From: Burkholderiaceae bacterium
GTDB taxonomy: Bacteria > Pseudomonadota > Gammaproteobacteria > Burkholderiales > Burkholderiaceae_C
Length of the DNA: 64,000 bases
Direction of reading: 5' to 3'
Assembly: GCA_030123545.1 (NCBI GenBank)
Contig: CP126124.1
Coordinates: forward strand, 3,534,001-3,598,000
Position 1 is the stretch's first letter; each line of letters begins with the position of its first letter. The notes under the pieces were generated by a model. That model was not told the DNA's origin. It ran no database searches and saw only the letters and a program-made list of their open reading frames with translations. Shown here piece after piece: positions 44,484 through 53,298 of the stretch. A program made the position numbers and the translations under genes.

Positions 44484-45749
44484 TCAATGAGCAATGACGC
44501 CCGTCGGCGCGGCGGCGACGCGCGGCCCGCGCGCGGCCAGCGCATAGAACAGCGCGCCGACGATGACGAGGAGGTCGGAGGCGAGCAGCACCCAGGTCAG
44601 CGCATGGTGCGAGCCCGCCGCGGCCAGGTGGTCGCTGACGGCGCCGGCCACGAGGTTGCCGATGGCGATCGCGAACACGTTGATCAGCAGCATCGTGATG
44701 CCGGTGATGGTGGCGCGCATCGCGTCCGGGGTCAGACCCTGGATCAGCGCGATCGACGGCCCGTATGCCGCCAGCGGCAGGAAGAAGCTCGCGCACAGGC
44801 CGACGTACAGCAGGGCTGAGCCCGCACCGGCAAAGCGCGAGGCCAGCATCAGCGGGCCGCAGATCAGAACCAGCAGCACGACGAAGCCGGCATGACCGCC
44901 CGGCAGGCGCCGCGCCAGCCGGTCGCTCAGCACGCCGCCGATCAAGGTGCCGAGCACGCCGAACACGATGCCCAGCAAGCCGACGGTGCGCGCCGCCACG
45001 GCCGCATCCACTCCGCGCTCGCGCACCAGCCACAGTTGCGCGAAGGTGATGCCGACGAAGGCCAGGTGCAGGAACACGAAGCCGATCACCGTCATCGCCA
45101 CCGTCGAATTGCCGCGCAGCAGGTGCACGACGTTGCGCAGTTGCTGCGGGAAGGGCGCACCGCGTTCGGCGCCGTCACGCGCGCCGCGGCGGTCCTTCAG
45201 CAGCAGCGCGGCCAGACCGACCACGACGCCGATCAGGCCGAGCGCGTGGTAGCTGCCGCGCCAACCCAGCGCCGCACCCAGCACACCGGCCAGCGCGAAC
45301 GCAAGGCCCAGGCCCAATGGAATACCCATGAAGAACACGCCCATCGCGCCGCCGCGCCGCTGCTCGTCGAACAACTCGGTCAAGAGCGACACGGCGGCCG
45401 GCACCAGCGCCGCCTCGCCGCTGGCGACGAAAAAGCGCGCCGCGGCCATCTGCTCGAAGTTGTGCGCCCAGCCCGACGCGGCGGTGCAGGCGCTCCAGAT
45501 CAGGATGCCGGCGGCCATCACCCGCGTGCGACTGAAGCGGTCGGCGATCGAGCCCAGCAGCACGGCCATCACGCCGAAGCTCAGCACCCACACGGCGCCG
45601 GTCAGGAAGCCGTACTGTGCGTTGTTCAGTGCAAGATCGCGCGTGATCTGCGGCGCAAAGCCGAGCAGCATGTTACGGTCGACATGCGCCAGCACATGCG
45701 TGGCCAGCAGGGCCAGCAGCACGGTGCGCGGGTGGTTCTTCCAGCCCAT
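44484..45749 (-). CDS. MFS transporter, possibly organic-anion importer
   Basis: The 421-residue protein has 12 predicted membrane helices and the MFS loop motif GSIADRFSRTRVMAAG after TM2, repeated as GGVLSDRLARRLPGG in the second half. HVDRNMLLGFAPQITRDL near the N-terminus resembles the ACS/spinster-like group that imports organic anions. Placed inside the catabolic operon, it is likely the uptake system for the substrate. Confidence 0.82.
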   Translation of the reverse strand: MGWKNHPRTVLLALLATHVLAHVDRNMLLGFAPQITRDLALNNAQYGFLTGAVWVLSFGVMAVLLGSIADRFSRTRVMAAGILIWSACTAASGWAHNFEQMAAARFFVASGEAALVPAAVSLLTELFDEQRRGGAMGVFFMGIPLGLGLAFALAGVLGAALGWRGSYHALGLIGVVVGLAALLLKDRRGARDGAERGAPFPQQLRNVVHLLRGNSTVAMTVIGFVFLHLAFVGITFAQLWLVRERGVDAAVAARTVGLLGIVFGVLGTLIGGVLSDRLARRLPGGHAGFVVLLVLICGPLMLASRFAGAGSALLYVGLCASFFLPLAAYGPSIALIQGLTPDAMRATITGITMLLINVFAIAIGNLVAGAVSDHLAAAGSHHALTWVLLASDLLVIVGALFYALAARGPRVAAAPTGVIAH

Positions 45750-45784
45750 CGTTTGTCTCCTCTTTGTTGTGCCTGCGGCGGCGC

Positions 45785-46840
45785 TCAGGCCGCCCGGCGC
45801 AGCGGCTCGCCGCGTTCACCGGCACGGCGGTTCGGCGCGTAGCCCAGGGCGAGCAGCGTCTCGTCGGCGCCCGCGTATTGCGTGCCGATCTGGTAGATGC
45901 GGCGCGCATCGTCGCCGCTGGCCACCTCGCGATGCAGTTCGCGGGCGATGCGCACCGTCTGCTCGATCTGCTGCACGCTGGTCATCCGTTCGCCCTTGCG
46001 GCCCCAGAGGTTGTCCTCGATGCCGACGCGCACATGCAGGCCCATCGCGATCGCCATGGTGTTCAATGGCAGCACGTTGCGCATGATGCTCTCGATCGTC
46101 AGCACGGCGCCGGCCGGCACGCGGCGGATGAACTCCATCAGGTTGTACGGACTCGGCCCGTCGGCGCCGCCGCCGATCGCGACCCAGTTCAGCACCAGCG
46201 GGCCGGTGTAGACCCCGCGGCGAATCAACCGCTCCACCGTTTCCAGCTGTCCGACATCACCGAGCATGAAGTGCGGCTGGATGCCATTGGCCTGCAGCCG
46301 CTTCAGGTGCTCGGCGACGAACTCCGGTCCCGACGGGATCCACATCTCGCGGTACGCCGCCTGATACGCCGGCAGCGCGAGCGAAGTGCCGGCCACGTCG
46401 TCTTCGCTCAGCAGCTCGCACACGTTCATCTGGTTGGTGTTGATCGCGATCGTGACTTGCTCAGGCTTGGGGTCGAGCTCGGCCAGCATGTGGCGCGTGT
46501 CGTCGTTCAGCCACTTGGCGTCGGCGCCCTCGCCTTCCGGCGCGAACGAGATCGAGCCGCCGACCTGCAGCAGCATCTTCGGCACCGCCTCGCGCAGCCG
46601 CGCCAGCATTTCGTTGAACATCGACAGCCGCTTGCTGCCCTTGCCGTCGGCCTCGCGGCAATGCACGTGCAGCACGGTCGCGCCGGCGTTCCAGCAATCG
46701 ACCGCCTTCTGCACCTGTTCGCCCATGGTCACCGGAATGTCGTCCGAATCGCCCGGCAGGAATTCGGGGCCGTAGGGCGCGACCTGAATCACCAGGGGCG
46801 GTTGGTTTTCGGGCAAGAGGGAATCGTCGAGGAATTGCAT
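45785..46840 (-). CDS. BKACE-family (DUF849) beta-keto acid cleavage enzyme
   Basis: The 351-residue TIM-barrel protein starts MQFLDDSLLPENQPPLVIQV with AAGGAG upstream of ATG 46840. The metal-binding HVH is in ATVLHVHCREADG, and HFMLGDVGQLETVERLIRRG plus GLHVRVGIEDNLWG are typical. BKACE enzymes condense a beta-keto acid with acetyl-CoA to give acetoacetate and a CoA ester; the family includes Kce (3-keto-5-aminohexanoate) and many members with other beta-keto acids. The subgroup here is not assigned. Confidence 0.85.
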   Translation of the reverse strand: MQFLDDSLLPENQPPLVIQVAPYGPEFLPGDSDDIPVTMGEQVQKAVDCWNAGATVLHVHCREADGKGSKRLSMFNEMLARLREAVPKMLLQVGGSISFAPEGEGADAKWLNDDTRHMLAELDPKPEQVTIAINTNQMNVCELLSEDDVAGTSLALPAYQAAYREMWIPSGPEFVAEHLKRLQANGIQPHFMLGDVGQLETVERLIRRGVYTGPLVLNWVAIGGGADGPSPYNLMEFIRRVPAGAVLTIESIMRNVLPLNTMAIAMGLHVRVGIEDNLWGRKGERMTSVQQIEQTVRIARELHREVASGDDARRIYQIGTQYAGADETLLALGYAPNRRAGERGEPLRRAA

Positions 46841-46851
46841 GGTGGTCTCCT

Positions 46852-47244
46852 TCAGGGTTGGGTTGCAGGGGTGCGGCGCTGCTGCGCCGCCAGTTCTTCG
46901 AGCAGGATCGGCGCGCCCAGGCTCATCGTGTGGATGCCGAGCACCGACACGCACTGCAGCACGGCGGTGATCTCGTCCTTCGTCGCGCCGAGTTCGAGCG
47001 CCCGGCGCACATGCCGACGCACGCCGGGCGCGTACATATGCGTGCACGATGCGTCGACCGCGATCGCGAGGAACTCGATGGTCTTTGCATCGAGCACGCC
47101 GCTTCGCATCGGCGCGAGGCCCATCGTCATGAACTGCTCTGTCCAGGCCGGGTCCAGTTCATAGAACGGGTCCCAGGCGGGATTCCATTGGCCCGCTTGG
47201 CGTAACTGGTCGCAGAGCGGGGTGGCTTTCGTCGTTTCGGTCAT
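46852..47244 (-). CDS. Carboxymuconolactone decarboxylase (CMD)-family protein
   Basis: The 130-residue protein has the CMD/AhpD core: KTIEFLAIAVDASCTHMYAP, then RRHVRRALELGATKDEITAV. C67 and H69 of SCTHMY occupy the active-site position, but the second Cys of AhpD CxxC is not present, so a peroxidase role is unlikely. It is the first gene of the minus-strand operon (11 bp before the BKACE gene). Role may be a small decarboxylase or hydrolase-like step. Confidence 0.78.
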   Translation of the reverse strand: MTETTKATPLCDQLRQAGQWNPAWDPFYELDPAWTEQFMTMGLAPMRSGVLDAKTIEFLAIAVDASCTHMYAPGVRRHVRRALELGATKDEITAVLQCVSVLGIHTMSLGAPILLEELAAQQRRTPATQP

Positions 47245-47319
47245 GGCGGGTGGCCTGTGGTTGCCGTTGGAATGCTGGCGATTGTTCCCGCGCCGACACG
47301 CCGACAGTTGACTCTCTGA

Positions 47320-47350
47320 GACAGCGATTTACCATTTCGGGACATCGATT
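47320..47350. promoter_or_regulatory. Candidate AraC-type operator (two direct half-sites)
   Basis: GACAGCGATT (47320-47329) and GACATCGATT (47341-47350) differ at one position and start exactly 21 bp apart, two turns of the helix. They lie in the 126-bp divergent gap between the CMD operon and the AraC gene. Tandem half-sites at this spacing are usual for AraC regulators. Confidence 0.55.
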
Positions 47351-47370
47351 CTGTTTGTCATTCCAGCGCC

Positions 47371-48381
47371 ATGACCGCCCTCGTTCGCAGCGCCAGCCTC
47401 ACCGGTTTTGCCGCATTGGCCGCCGAATGCGGCGTCGATGCGCGGGCGCTGGCGGCACAGGCCGGGCTGCCACGCAGCGCGTTGGACGAGCCGGACCTGA
47501 TGATTCCGGCACTCGCGGTCGGGCGCCTGCTGGAACTCGCGGCAGCCAAAGGACGCGAGCCCGCCTTCGGGCTGCGCATGGCCGACGCGCGGCGACTGTC
47601 GAACCTCGGGCCGCTCGGCCTGCTTGTGCGCGACGCGCCGACGCTGCGCCATGCGCTGGAGACACTGGTGACCCATGTCCACGCGCACAACGAGGCACTG
47701 TCGGTATGCGTCGAGCAGGTCGGCAACCTGGTCTCGATCCGCGCCACGCTGGATGCCACGCACGGCCCCTACCGCCAGGCGACCGAGCTGGTGGTCGGCG
47801 TCACTTTCAGGGTGCTCAGCGTGTTCCTGGGCGCCGGGTGGCGACCCCGGCTGGTGTGTTTCGCGCACCGCGCGCCGGAAAGTCTTGCGGTGCACCGGCG
47901 CGTATTCGGCCGCGCGGTCGAGTTCGGCCACGAGTTCAACGGCATCGTCTGCAATGCCGCAGATCTGGATCGGCCGAATCCCGGCGCGGACCCGGTGATG
48001 GCGCGCTACACGCGCCGCCTGCTGGAGCAGGCGCCGGGCGCGCGGCCCACGGTCTCGAACCGGGTGCGCGAATTCGTCGCCGTGCTGCTGCCGCGCGGGC
48101 ATTGCCGCGCCGACACTGTCGCACAGCATCTGGGCGTGGACCGCCGCACGCTGGCCCGGCATCTGGCGGCCGAGGGCACGAGCTTCAGTGCGCTGGTCGA
48201 TGGCGTGCGCAGCGATCTGCTCGCAAGCTACCTCGGCGACGGCGGGCGTCCGCTGGCCGAGGTGTCGGACCTGCTCGGCTTCGCCGCGCCGAGCGCATTC
48301 TCGCGCTGGCACCGCGGCCGGTTCGGCGTTGCGGCGCGCAGCAGGGTCGACCGCCAAGCACCGAAGTGGCTGCGCGGCTGA
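47371..48381 (+). CDS. AraC-family transcriptional regulator (Arabinose_bd type)
   Basis: The 336-residue protein has an N-terminal effector domain of the 'Arabinose_bd' group (LAAECGVDARALAAQAGLPR, PALAVGRLLELAAAKGREPA). The C-terminal double helix-turn-helix holds ADTVAQHLGVDRRTLARHLA and VSDLLGFAAPSAFSRWHRGRFG. It is divergent from the CMD-BKACE-MFS-SDR-ADH operon with a tandem half-site between, so it is the likely activator of the operon. Confidence 0.87.
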   Translation: MTALVRSASLTGFAALAAECGVDARALAAQAGLPRSALDEPDLMIPALAVGRLLELAAAKGREPAFGLRMADARRLSNLGPLGLLVRDAPTLRHALETLVTHVHAHNEALSVCVEQVGNLVSIRATLDATHGPYRQATELVVGVTFRVLSVFLGAGWRPRLVCFAHRAPESLAVHRRVFGRAVEFGHEFNGIVCNAADLDRPNPGADPVMARYTRRLLEQAPGARPTVSNRVREFVAVLLPRGHCRADTVAQHLGVDRRTLARHLAAEGTSFSALVDGVRSDLLASYLGDGGRPLAEVSDLLGFAAPSAFSRWHRGRFGVAARSRVDRQAPKWLRG

Positions 48382-48391
48382 ACCGCGCGCC

Positions 48392-50458
48392 CTACTCCTC
48401 TTCCTTCACCTTGTACTGGCTGGCCAGCTGCGCCTGCACCGTCGGCGGTACCGGCTCGTAGCGGCTGAATTCGATGCTGTAGCGGCCCTGACCGCCGGTC
48501 ATCGCATTCAGCCGCGACTGGTAGTTCGCGAGTTCCGACAGCGGCACCTGGCCCTGGATCGCCAGCATGCCGGGCTGTGCGTCGCTGGTGCCGCTGATCA
48601 CGCCGCGGCGCGACGAGAGGTCGCCGGTGACGTCGCCGACGCTCGCCTCCGGCGCCGCGATTTCGACCTTGACGATGGGCTCGAGCACGATCGGCCGCGC
48701 CTCGCGCACCGCGGCGATGAACGCCTTGCGCCCGGCGGTGATGAACGCGATCTCCTTGCTGTCGACGCTGTGGTGCTTGCCGTCGTACACGACCACGCGC
48801 ACGCCCTGCAGCGGGTAGCCTGCGATTACGCCGCTGTCGAGCGCCTGGCGCACCCCCTTCTCGACCGCCGGCATGAACTGGCCGGGGATCACGCCGCCCT
48901 TGACCTGATCGACGAATTCGAAGCCGGCGCCGCCCGCGTCGCTGCGGGGCAGCGGTTCGACGCGCAAATACACCTCGCCGAACTGGCCCGCGCCGCCGGT
49001 CTGCTTCTTGTGGCGATGGTGGCCCTCGGCCTTCGCGGTGATGGTCTCGCGGTACGCGATCTTCGGCGGGCTGGTGTTGACCTCGAACTTGTAGACCTCC
49101 TGCAGTCGCTCGAGCAGCGTGCGCAGGTGCAGCTCGCCCAGGCCGTAAACCACGGTCTCGTTCGTCGATGCAACCTGCTCGACCTTCAGGCAGGGGTCTT
49201 CGGTGACGAGCTTCTGCAATATCTCCCACATCCGCTGTTCGTCGCCGCGGCGCTTCGGGCTGATTGCGACGCCGTGCACCGGCACCGGGAACGCCAGCGG
49301 CTTCAGATGGATGCGCGCGTCCTCGGCGGCGTCGTGCAGCACCGCATCGAATTCGATCTCGTCGACCTTCGCGACGCCGCACAACTCGCCCGGCCCTGCG
49401 CTGGCGACCTCGACCAGCGTCTTGCCCTGCAGCAGCAGCAGATGCCCGACCTTGAACGGCTTGCGGCCGTCACCGACGTACAGCTGGCTGCCCGGCGTGA
49501 CCGTGCCCTGGTGGATACGGAACACGCCGAGCTTGCCGACATAAGGGTCCACCGTGACCTTGAACACATGCGCGAGCACATGTTGCTTCGGATCGGGCGT
49601 GGCCTGCACCGGCTTGGCGCTCTCGCCCTCGCCCTGCAGGAACGCCGGCGGGTTGCCCTCGCCCGGATGCGGCAGCAGCCGCGCGATCACGTCGAGCAGT
49701 TCGGCCACGCCAGCGCCGCTGCGCGCCGAGACGAAGCAGACCGGGACCAGATGCCCCTCGCGCAACGCCTGCTCCAGCGGCGCGTGCAGTTCGGCCGCAT
49801 CGACGTCGCCGTCGTTCAGGTACCGGTCGACGAACGCCGCGTCAACCTCGACCACCTGCTCGACCAGCGCGCGGTGCGCATCGGCGACCGAGCCGAAATC
49901 GCTCGCGCCGTCGCGGTTGTAGAAGCAGTCGACCACCTCAGCGCCGCCGCTCGCCGGCAGATTCAGCGGCAGGCAGGCCTTGCCGAACACGGCCTGGATC
50001 TGCGCGAGCAGCGCCGCCAGGTCGACGTCCTGCGCGTCGATCTTGTTCACGACGATCAGCCGATCGAGCCCGCGCGAGGCCGCGTATTCCATCATCCGCT
50101 GCGCCATCGGCTCGACGCCGGCGGCTGCATTGATCACCACCGCCGCGGTGTCGACCGCTTCCAGCGCCGACAGCGCCGGACCGATGAAGTCCGGGTAGCC
50201 GGGGGTATCGATCAGGTGGATGCGGCAGCCGTCATGCGCAAGGTGCATCAGCGACGAGTTCAGCGAATGCTGGGCCTTGCGCTCCTGCGGGTCGAAGTCG
50301 GAAACCGTGCTGCCGCGCTCGACGCTGCCCATCGCGCCGATCGCGCCGGTCTTGTGCAGTAGCGCTTCCGCCAGCGTGGTCTTGCCGGCAGCCGCCGGCC
50401 CGACCAGCGCCAGCGTGCGCAGCGCATCGACAGTGGAAGGGGCGGGGGTGCTGGCCAT
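48392..50458 (-). CDS. EF-G-like translational GTPase (non-canonical elongation factor G)
   Basis: The 688-residue protein has G1 GPAAAGKT at residues 20-27, G3 DTPGYPDF and G4 NKID. Domains II-V follow in EF-G order (KPFKVGHLLLLQG; TGGAGQFGEVYLRVEPLPR; ending with QGRYSIEFSRYEPVP). Compared with canonical EF-G the G1 loop is AAAGKT rather than (N)xDxGKT, and switch I is shortened; this matches the EF-G-like group that is often retained as an extra copy. Function may be ribosome stress or recycling. It is not with rpsL/rpsG/tuf. Confidence 0.85.
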   Translation of the reverse strand: MASTPAPSTVDALRTLALVGPAAAGKTTLAEALLHKTGAIGAMGSVERGSTVSDFDPQERKAQHSLNSSLMHLAHDGCRIHLIDTPGYPDFIGPALSALEAVDTAAVVINAAAGVEPMAQRMMEYAASRGLDRLIVVNKIDAQDVDLAALLAQIQAVFGKACLPLNLPASGGAEVVDCFYNRDGASDFGSVADAHRALVEQVVEVDAAFVDRYLNDGDVDAAELHAPLEQALREGHLVPVCFVSARSGAGVAELLDVIARLLPHPGEGNPPAFLQGEGESAKPVQATPDPKQHVLAHVFKVTVDPYVGKLGVFRIHQGTVTPGSQLYVGDGRKPFKVGHLLLLQGKTLVEVASAGPGELCGVAKVDEIEFDAVLHDAAEDARIHLKPLAFPVPVHGVAISPKRRGDEQRMWEILQKLVTEDPCLKVEQVASTNETVVYGLGELHLRTLLERLQEVYKFEVNTSPPKIAYRETITAKAEGHHRHKKQTGGAGQFGEVYLRVEPLPRSDAGGAGFEFVDQVKGGVIPGQFMPAVEKGVRQALDSGVIAGYPLQGVRVVVYDGKHHSVDSKEIAFITAGRKAFIAAVREARPIVLEPIVKVEIAAPEASVGDVTGDLSSRRGVISGTSDAQPGMLAIQGQVPLSELANYQSRLNAMTGGQGRYSIEFSRYEPVPPTVQAQLASQYKVKEEE

Positions 50459-50608
50459 GGCTTGTCTCCTGCGGTGCGGCCTGGCGCACCCTGACTGGAC
50501 TTTCGGTGTGGCTGCCAGCGTAAGCCATCACCGCGCGCGGCACAAGCGGGCCGCTGCCGATGCCGGCGCCGACCCCTGCACGGGGCCGGCGCGCGGCCTG
50601 CCCCCGCG

Positions 50609-50737
50609 CTACTGGAACAGCTTCATCGCATTCGCCAGCGTCTTCAGCACGCCCCAGACCAGCGGAATGCCGACGAAGCCCCAGGCAAGGATCAGCTTGA
50701 TCGTCGTGGACGAGCCGGTCTCCGGTGAATTTGCCAT
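50609..50737 (-). CDS. MFS transporter small subunit (single-helix partner)
   Basis: The 42-residue protein has AAAGGAG before ATG 50737 and one membrane helix (IKLILAWGFVGIPLVWGVLK). Small proteins of this type are encoded beside oxalate/formate antiporter-like MFS genes and are annotated as small subunits. Here it lies 11 bp after the frameshifted MFS gene. It appears intact. A partner role is inferred from position. Confidence 0.7.
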   Translation of the reverse strand: MANSPETGSSTTIKLILAWGFVGIPLVWGVLKTLANAMKLFQ

Positions 50738-50748
50738 GGTTCGCTCCT

Positions 50749-52162
50749 TTAAGCCTTGGCGCCGACGAGTGCCTGATCGTGGGCGCGTGGATCGTTGGCC
50801 TTCATGTGATGGCGCCCATCGACCGCCTTCACCAGCAGATTGCAGATGAAGCCGATCACCAGCAGACCGGCCATGATGTACATCGTGTTGTTGTAGGCCT
50901 GTGCTTTCGGCACGCCATGGGCGATGTTGTATTGCCGCAGGTAGTTGACCAGCACCGGGCCGAAGATGCCGGCCGCCGACCAGGCGGTCAGCAGCAGGCC
51001 GTGGATCGCGCCGACATAGCGGGTACCGAACATGTCCTTCAGGTAGGCCGGCACGGTCGAGAAGCCGCCGCCGTACATGCTGATGATGATCAGGAAGCAG
51101 CCGACGAACAGCGGCACGTTGCCGGTCAGGCCGGCATGCGGCACGGTCACATAAAGCACGAAGCCCAGCACCATGAACACGAAATAGGTGCTGCGCCGGC
51201 CCAGGTAGTCCGACACCGTCGCCCAGCAGAAGCGCCCGCCCATGTTGAACAGGCTCATCAACCCGACGAAGCCTGCCGCGGCGACCGGCGTGATGTGGCC
51301 AGGGAACATTTCCTGGCTCATCGCCGAGGCCTGGCCCAACACGCCGATGCCGGCGGTCACGTTCAGGCACAGCACCCACCAGATCAGCCAGAACTGCGGC
51401 GTCTTCAGCGCGTCGTACACGAACACGTCGTTCTTCGTGATCAGCCTGTTCTCCTTCGGGGCGACGTACCCCTCGGGTTTCCATCCCGGCGGCGGCACGC
51501 GCACGATGACGGCGCCGACCATCATGAAGATCAGGTAGACGATGCCGAGCACGACGAAGGTCTCCAACACCCCGACGTGGGTCGGCGTGCCGAACCTGGC
51601 CATCAGCCAGACCGACAGCGGTGAAGCGATGAACGCGCCGCCGCCGAACCCCATGATCGCCATGCCGGTTGCCATGCCGGGACGATCCGGAAACCACTTC
51701 ATCAGCGTCGACACCGGCGAGCATCAGCGTCGACACCGGCGAGATGTAGCCGATCCCGAGCGCGATGCCGCCGAGCACGCCGTAGCCGAGGTAGATCAGC
51801 CAGATGTTGTGCACCGAGACGCCGACCGCCGAAACCAGGAAGCCGCCCGCCCAGCACAGCGCCGCGGTGAACATCGCCTTGCGCGGACCGCCCTCCTCGA
51901 CCCAGCGCCCGAACACCGCTGACGACACGCCGAGGAAGAAGATCGCGAGCGAGAAGATCCAGCCGAGCTGGGTCAGCTTCCAGTCGCCCGGCGCGGACTG
52001 GGTGATGCCGAGCAGCCTGGTCATCGGCAGATTGAACACGCTGAACGCATAGGCCTGGCCGATGCACAGGTGCACGCAAAGGGCTGCCGGCGGCACCAGC
52101 CAGCGGCTGAACCCGGGCTCGGCCACGGTATGCCTTCGATCCAGAAAGTCCAGAGCTGCCAT
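50749..52162 (-). pseudogene. Oxalate/formate-antiporter-type MFS gene split by a 22-bp duplication
   Basis: The N-terminal part starts MAALDFLDRRHTVAEPGFSR at 52162, preceded by GAGGAG, and runs through GYGVLGGIALGIGYISPVST. The C-terminal part continues in another frame from MKWFPDRPGMATGMAIMGFG to the stop at 50749. Joining them gives a complete MFS protein of about 460 residues with 12 helices of the OxlT-like family. A 22-bp tandem duplication at the junction is the only lesion I see. Removing one copy restores VSTLMKWFPDRPG. It is either a recent null mutation or a sequencing/assembly error. Confidence 0.8.
51700..51743. repeat. 22-bp tandem duplication causing the frameshift
   Basis: CATCAGCGTCGACACCGGCG followed by AG occurs twice in tandem, at 51700-51721 and 51722-51743. 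22 is not a multiple of three, so the reading frame shifts at this point. Confidence 0.95.
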
Positions 52163-52600
52163 CAAAATCTCCTCACGCCTGACGTCCACCCGCGGACGTG
52201 CGGACGGCGAAAAGCCGTCTCGTTGCCACCCTGTCGATCTGTTGCGCTCCGACCGCCGCAGTATTCGCCGGCGGCCCGCCCGTTGCGAACCCCTGGGAGC
52301 GAGGCGCCTGCGCCGGCTACCTCGGGGACGGGCGGTCGATTCAATCGCGTATCTATCGTCTAGCGATGGATATTGATCGGTGCCGGATGCGCCAGCAACC
52401 CGTGAATCCCCTAGGAACCACCAGTGCCCGCTGTCAGCTTCGTGAAAGAAACCCCGGCCGGATGTCGAAGCCCTGGCCCGCGGGCCGTGGCGCCAGGGGC
52501 GCCTTCAACACGCCTGAGCAGTAGATTCCAAAGCTACTGTTTCGATAGCAAAACATGCAGACAAGTAGAGCGCTTGCTGCGCATTTCATTCGAAATTCAT
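52163..52600. other. Non-coding stretch with interspersed repeat
   Basis: These 438 bases upstream of the MFS gene contain no credible gene. AT-rich blocks near 52344-52390 could be promoter sequence. The GCTACTG-type repeat is near its right end. Confidence 0.4.
52533..52589. repeat. Short interspersed repeat downstream of thioesterase gene
   Basis: It begins with the core GCTACTGTTTCGATAGC (52533-52549) and continues AAAACATGCAGACAAGTAGA, then GCGCTTGCTGCGCATTT. On the opposite strand the order of blocks matches the copies in cca and the SDR gene. It ends about 12 bases from the thioesterase stop and may supply its 3' hairpin. Confidence 0.55.
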
Positions 52601-53041
52601 TCAGGAACGGGCCGCCGCGCCCACCTTCGGCGCCTCGTCCAGGATCAACTGCGTTTGCGTGACCACCGCGCACAGCCGCCCGTCTTCGGACCGGATGCTG
52701 GTCTGCCAGACCTGCGTGGTGCGGCCGCGGTGCAGCGCGATCGCCTCGCCGCGCACGGTGCTGCCGAGCTTCGCGCCGCCGATGAACTTGGTGCTCGAAT
52801 CGGTGGTGGTCGTGCGCTGGCCCGGCCGCAGGTTCACGATCGTGCCGACCGCGCCCAGCGTGTCGGCGAACGCCATGTACGCGCCGCCGTGCAGGATGCC
52901 GCCGGCGGTGCACAGGTCGGGCCGCACAGGCATCTCGGCCAGCACGCGCTCTTGGCCGAGTTCGATGACGCGCACACCCATCAGGCCGGGGAACAGCGGT
53001 TCGAGCAGGCGTTGCATCGTGGCAAGGTCGGGCATGGGCAT
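52601..53041 (-). CDS. PaaI-family hotdog thioesterase
   Basis: The 146-residue protein starts MPMPDLATMQRLLEPLFPGL with AAGGAG upstream of ATG 53041. HGGAYMAFADTLGAVGTIVN is the hotdog helix with the conserved catalytic Asp, and FIGGAKLGSTVRGEAIALHR is the signature strand. It is predicted to hydrolyse short-chain or aromatic acyl-CoA esters in the cytosol. It is divergent from the amino-acid ABC genes. Confidence 0.82.
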   Translation of the reverse strand: MPMPDLATMQRLLEPLFPGLMGVRVIELGQERVLAEMPVRPDLCTAGGILHGGAYMAFADTLGAVGTIVNLRPGQRTTTTDSSTKFIGGAKLGSTVRGEAIALHRGRTTQVWQTSIRSEDGRLCAVVTQTQLILDEAPKVGAAARS

Positions 53042-53151
53042 CTCGGTTTCTCCTTTGGGCAATGGCGCTGTGGGCGACGCAGGCACTATAGAGCTTGGTC
53101 ATGGCAGCGTCGAGCGATTGCCGGCGCAGAATGACCTGCCCCTCCCGTCGT

Positions 53152-53191
53152 GTCATTCATAACGAGGAAGCCCGAGGCTTCCATGAACGAC
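53152..53191. promoter_or_regulatory. Long near-perfect hairpin in divergent intergenic region
   Basis: GTCATTCAT (53152-53160) pairs with ATGAACGAC (53183-53191) with one mismatch, and GGAAGCC (53166-53172) with GGCTTCC (53176-53182) around a CGA loop. The bulge AACGA is on the left arm. It is about 110 bp before the ABC binding-protein start. It could be an operator, an mRNA structure or the scar of a lost element; no T-run follows. Confidence 0.5.
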
Positions 53192-53298
53192 AGGATGGTT
53201 GCATCGCGTGCACAACGGTGGACTGACCGGGGGAGCCGTTCGCACATGCCATGGCTGCTTTATATTGATTCACGTAACGCACCCTTCAAGAGAACCAC

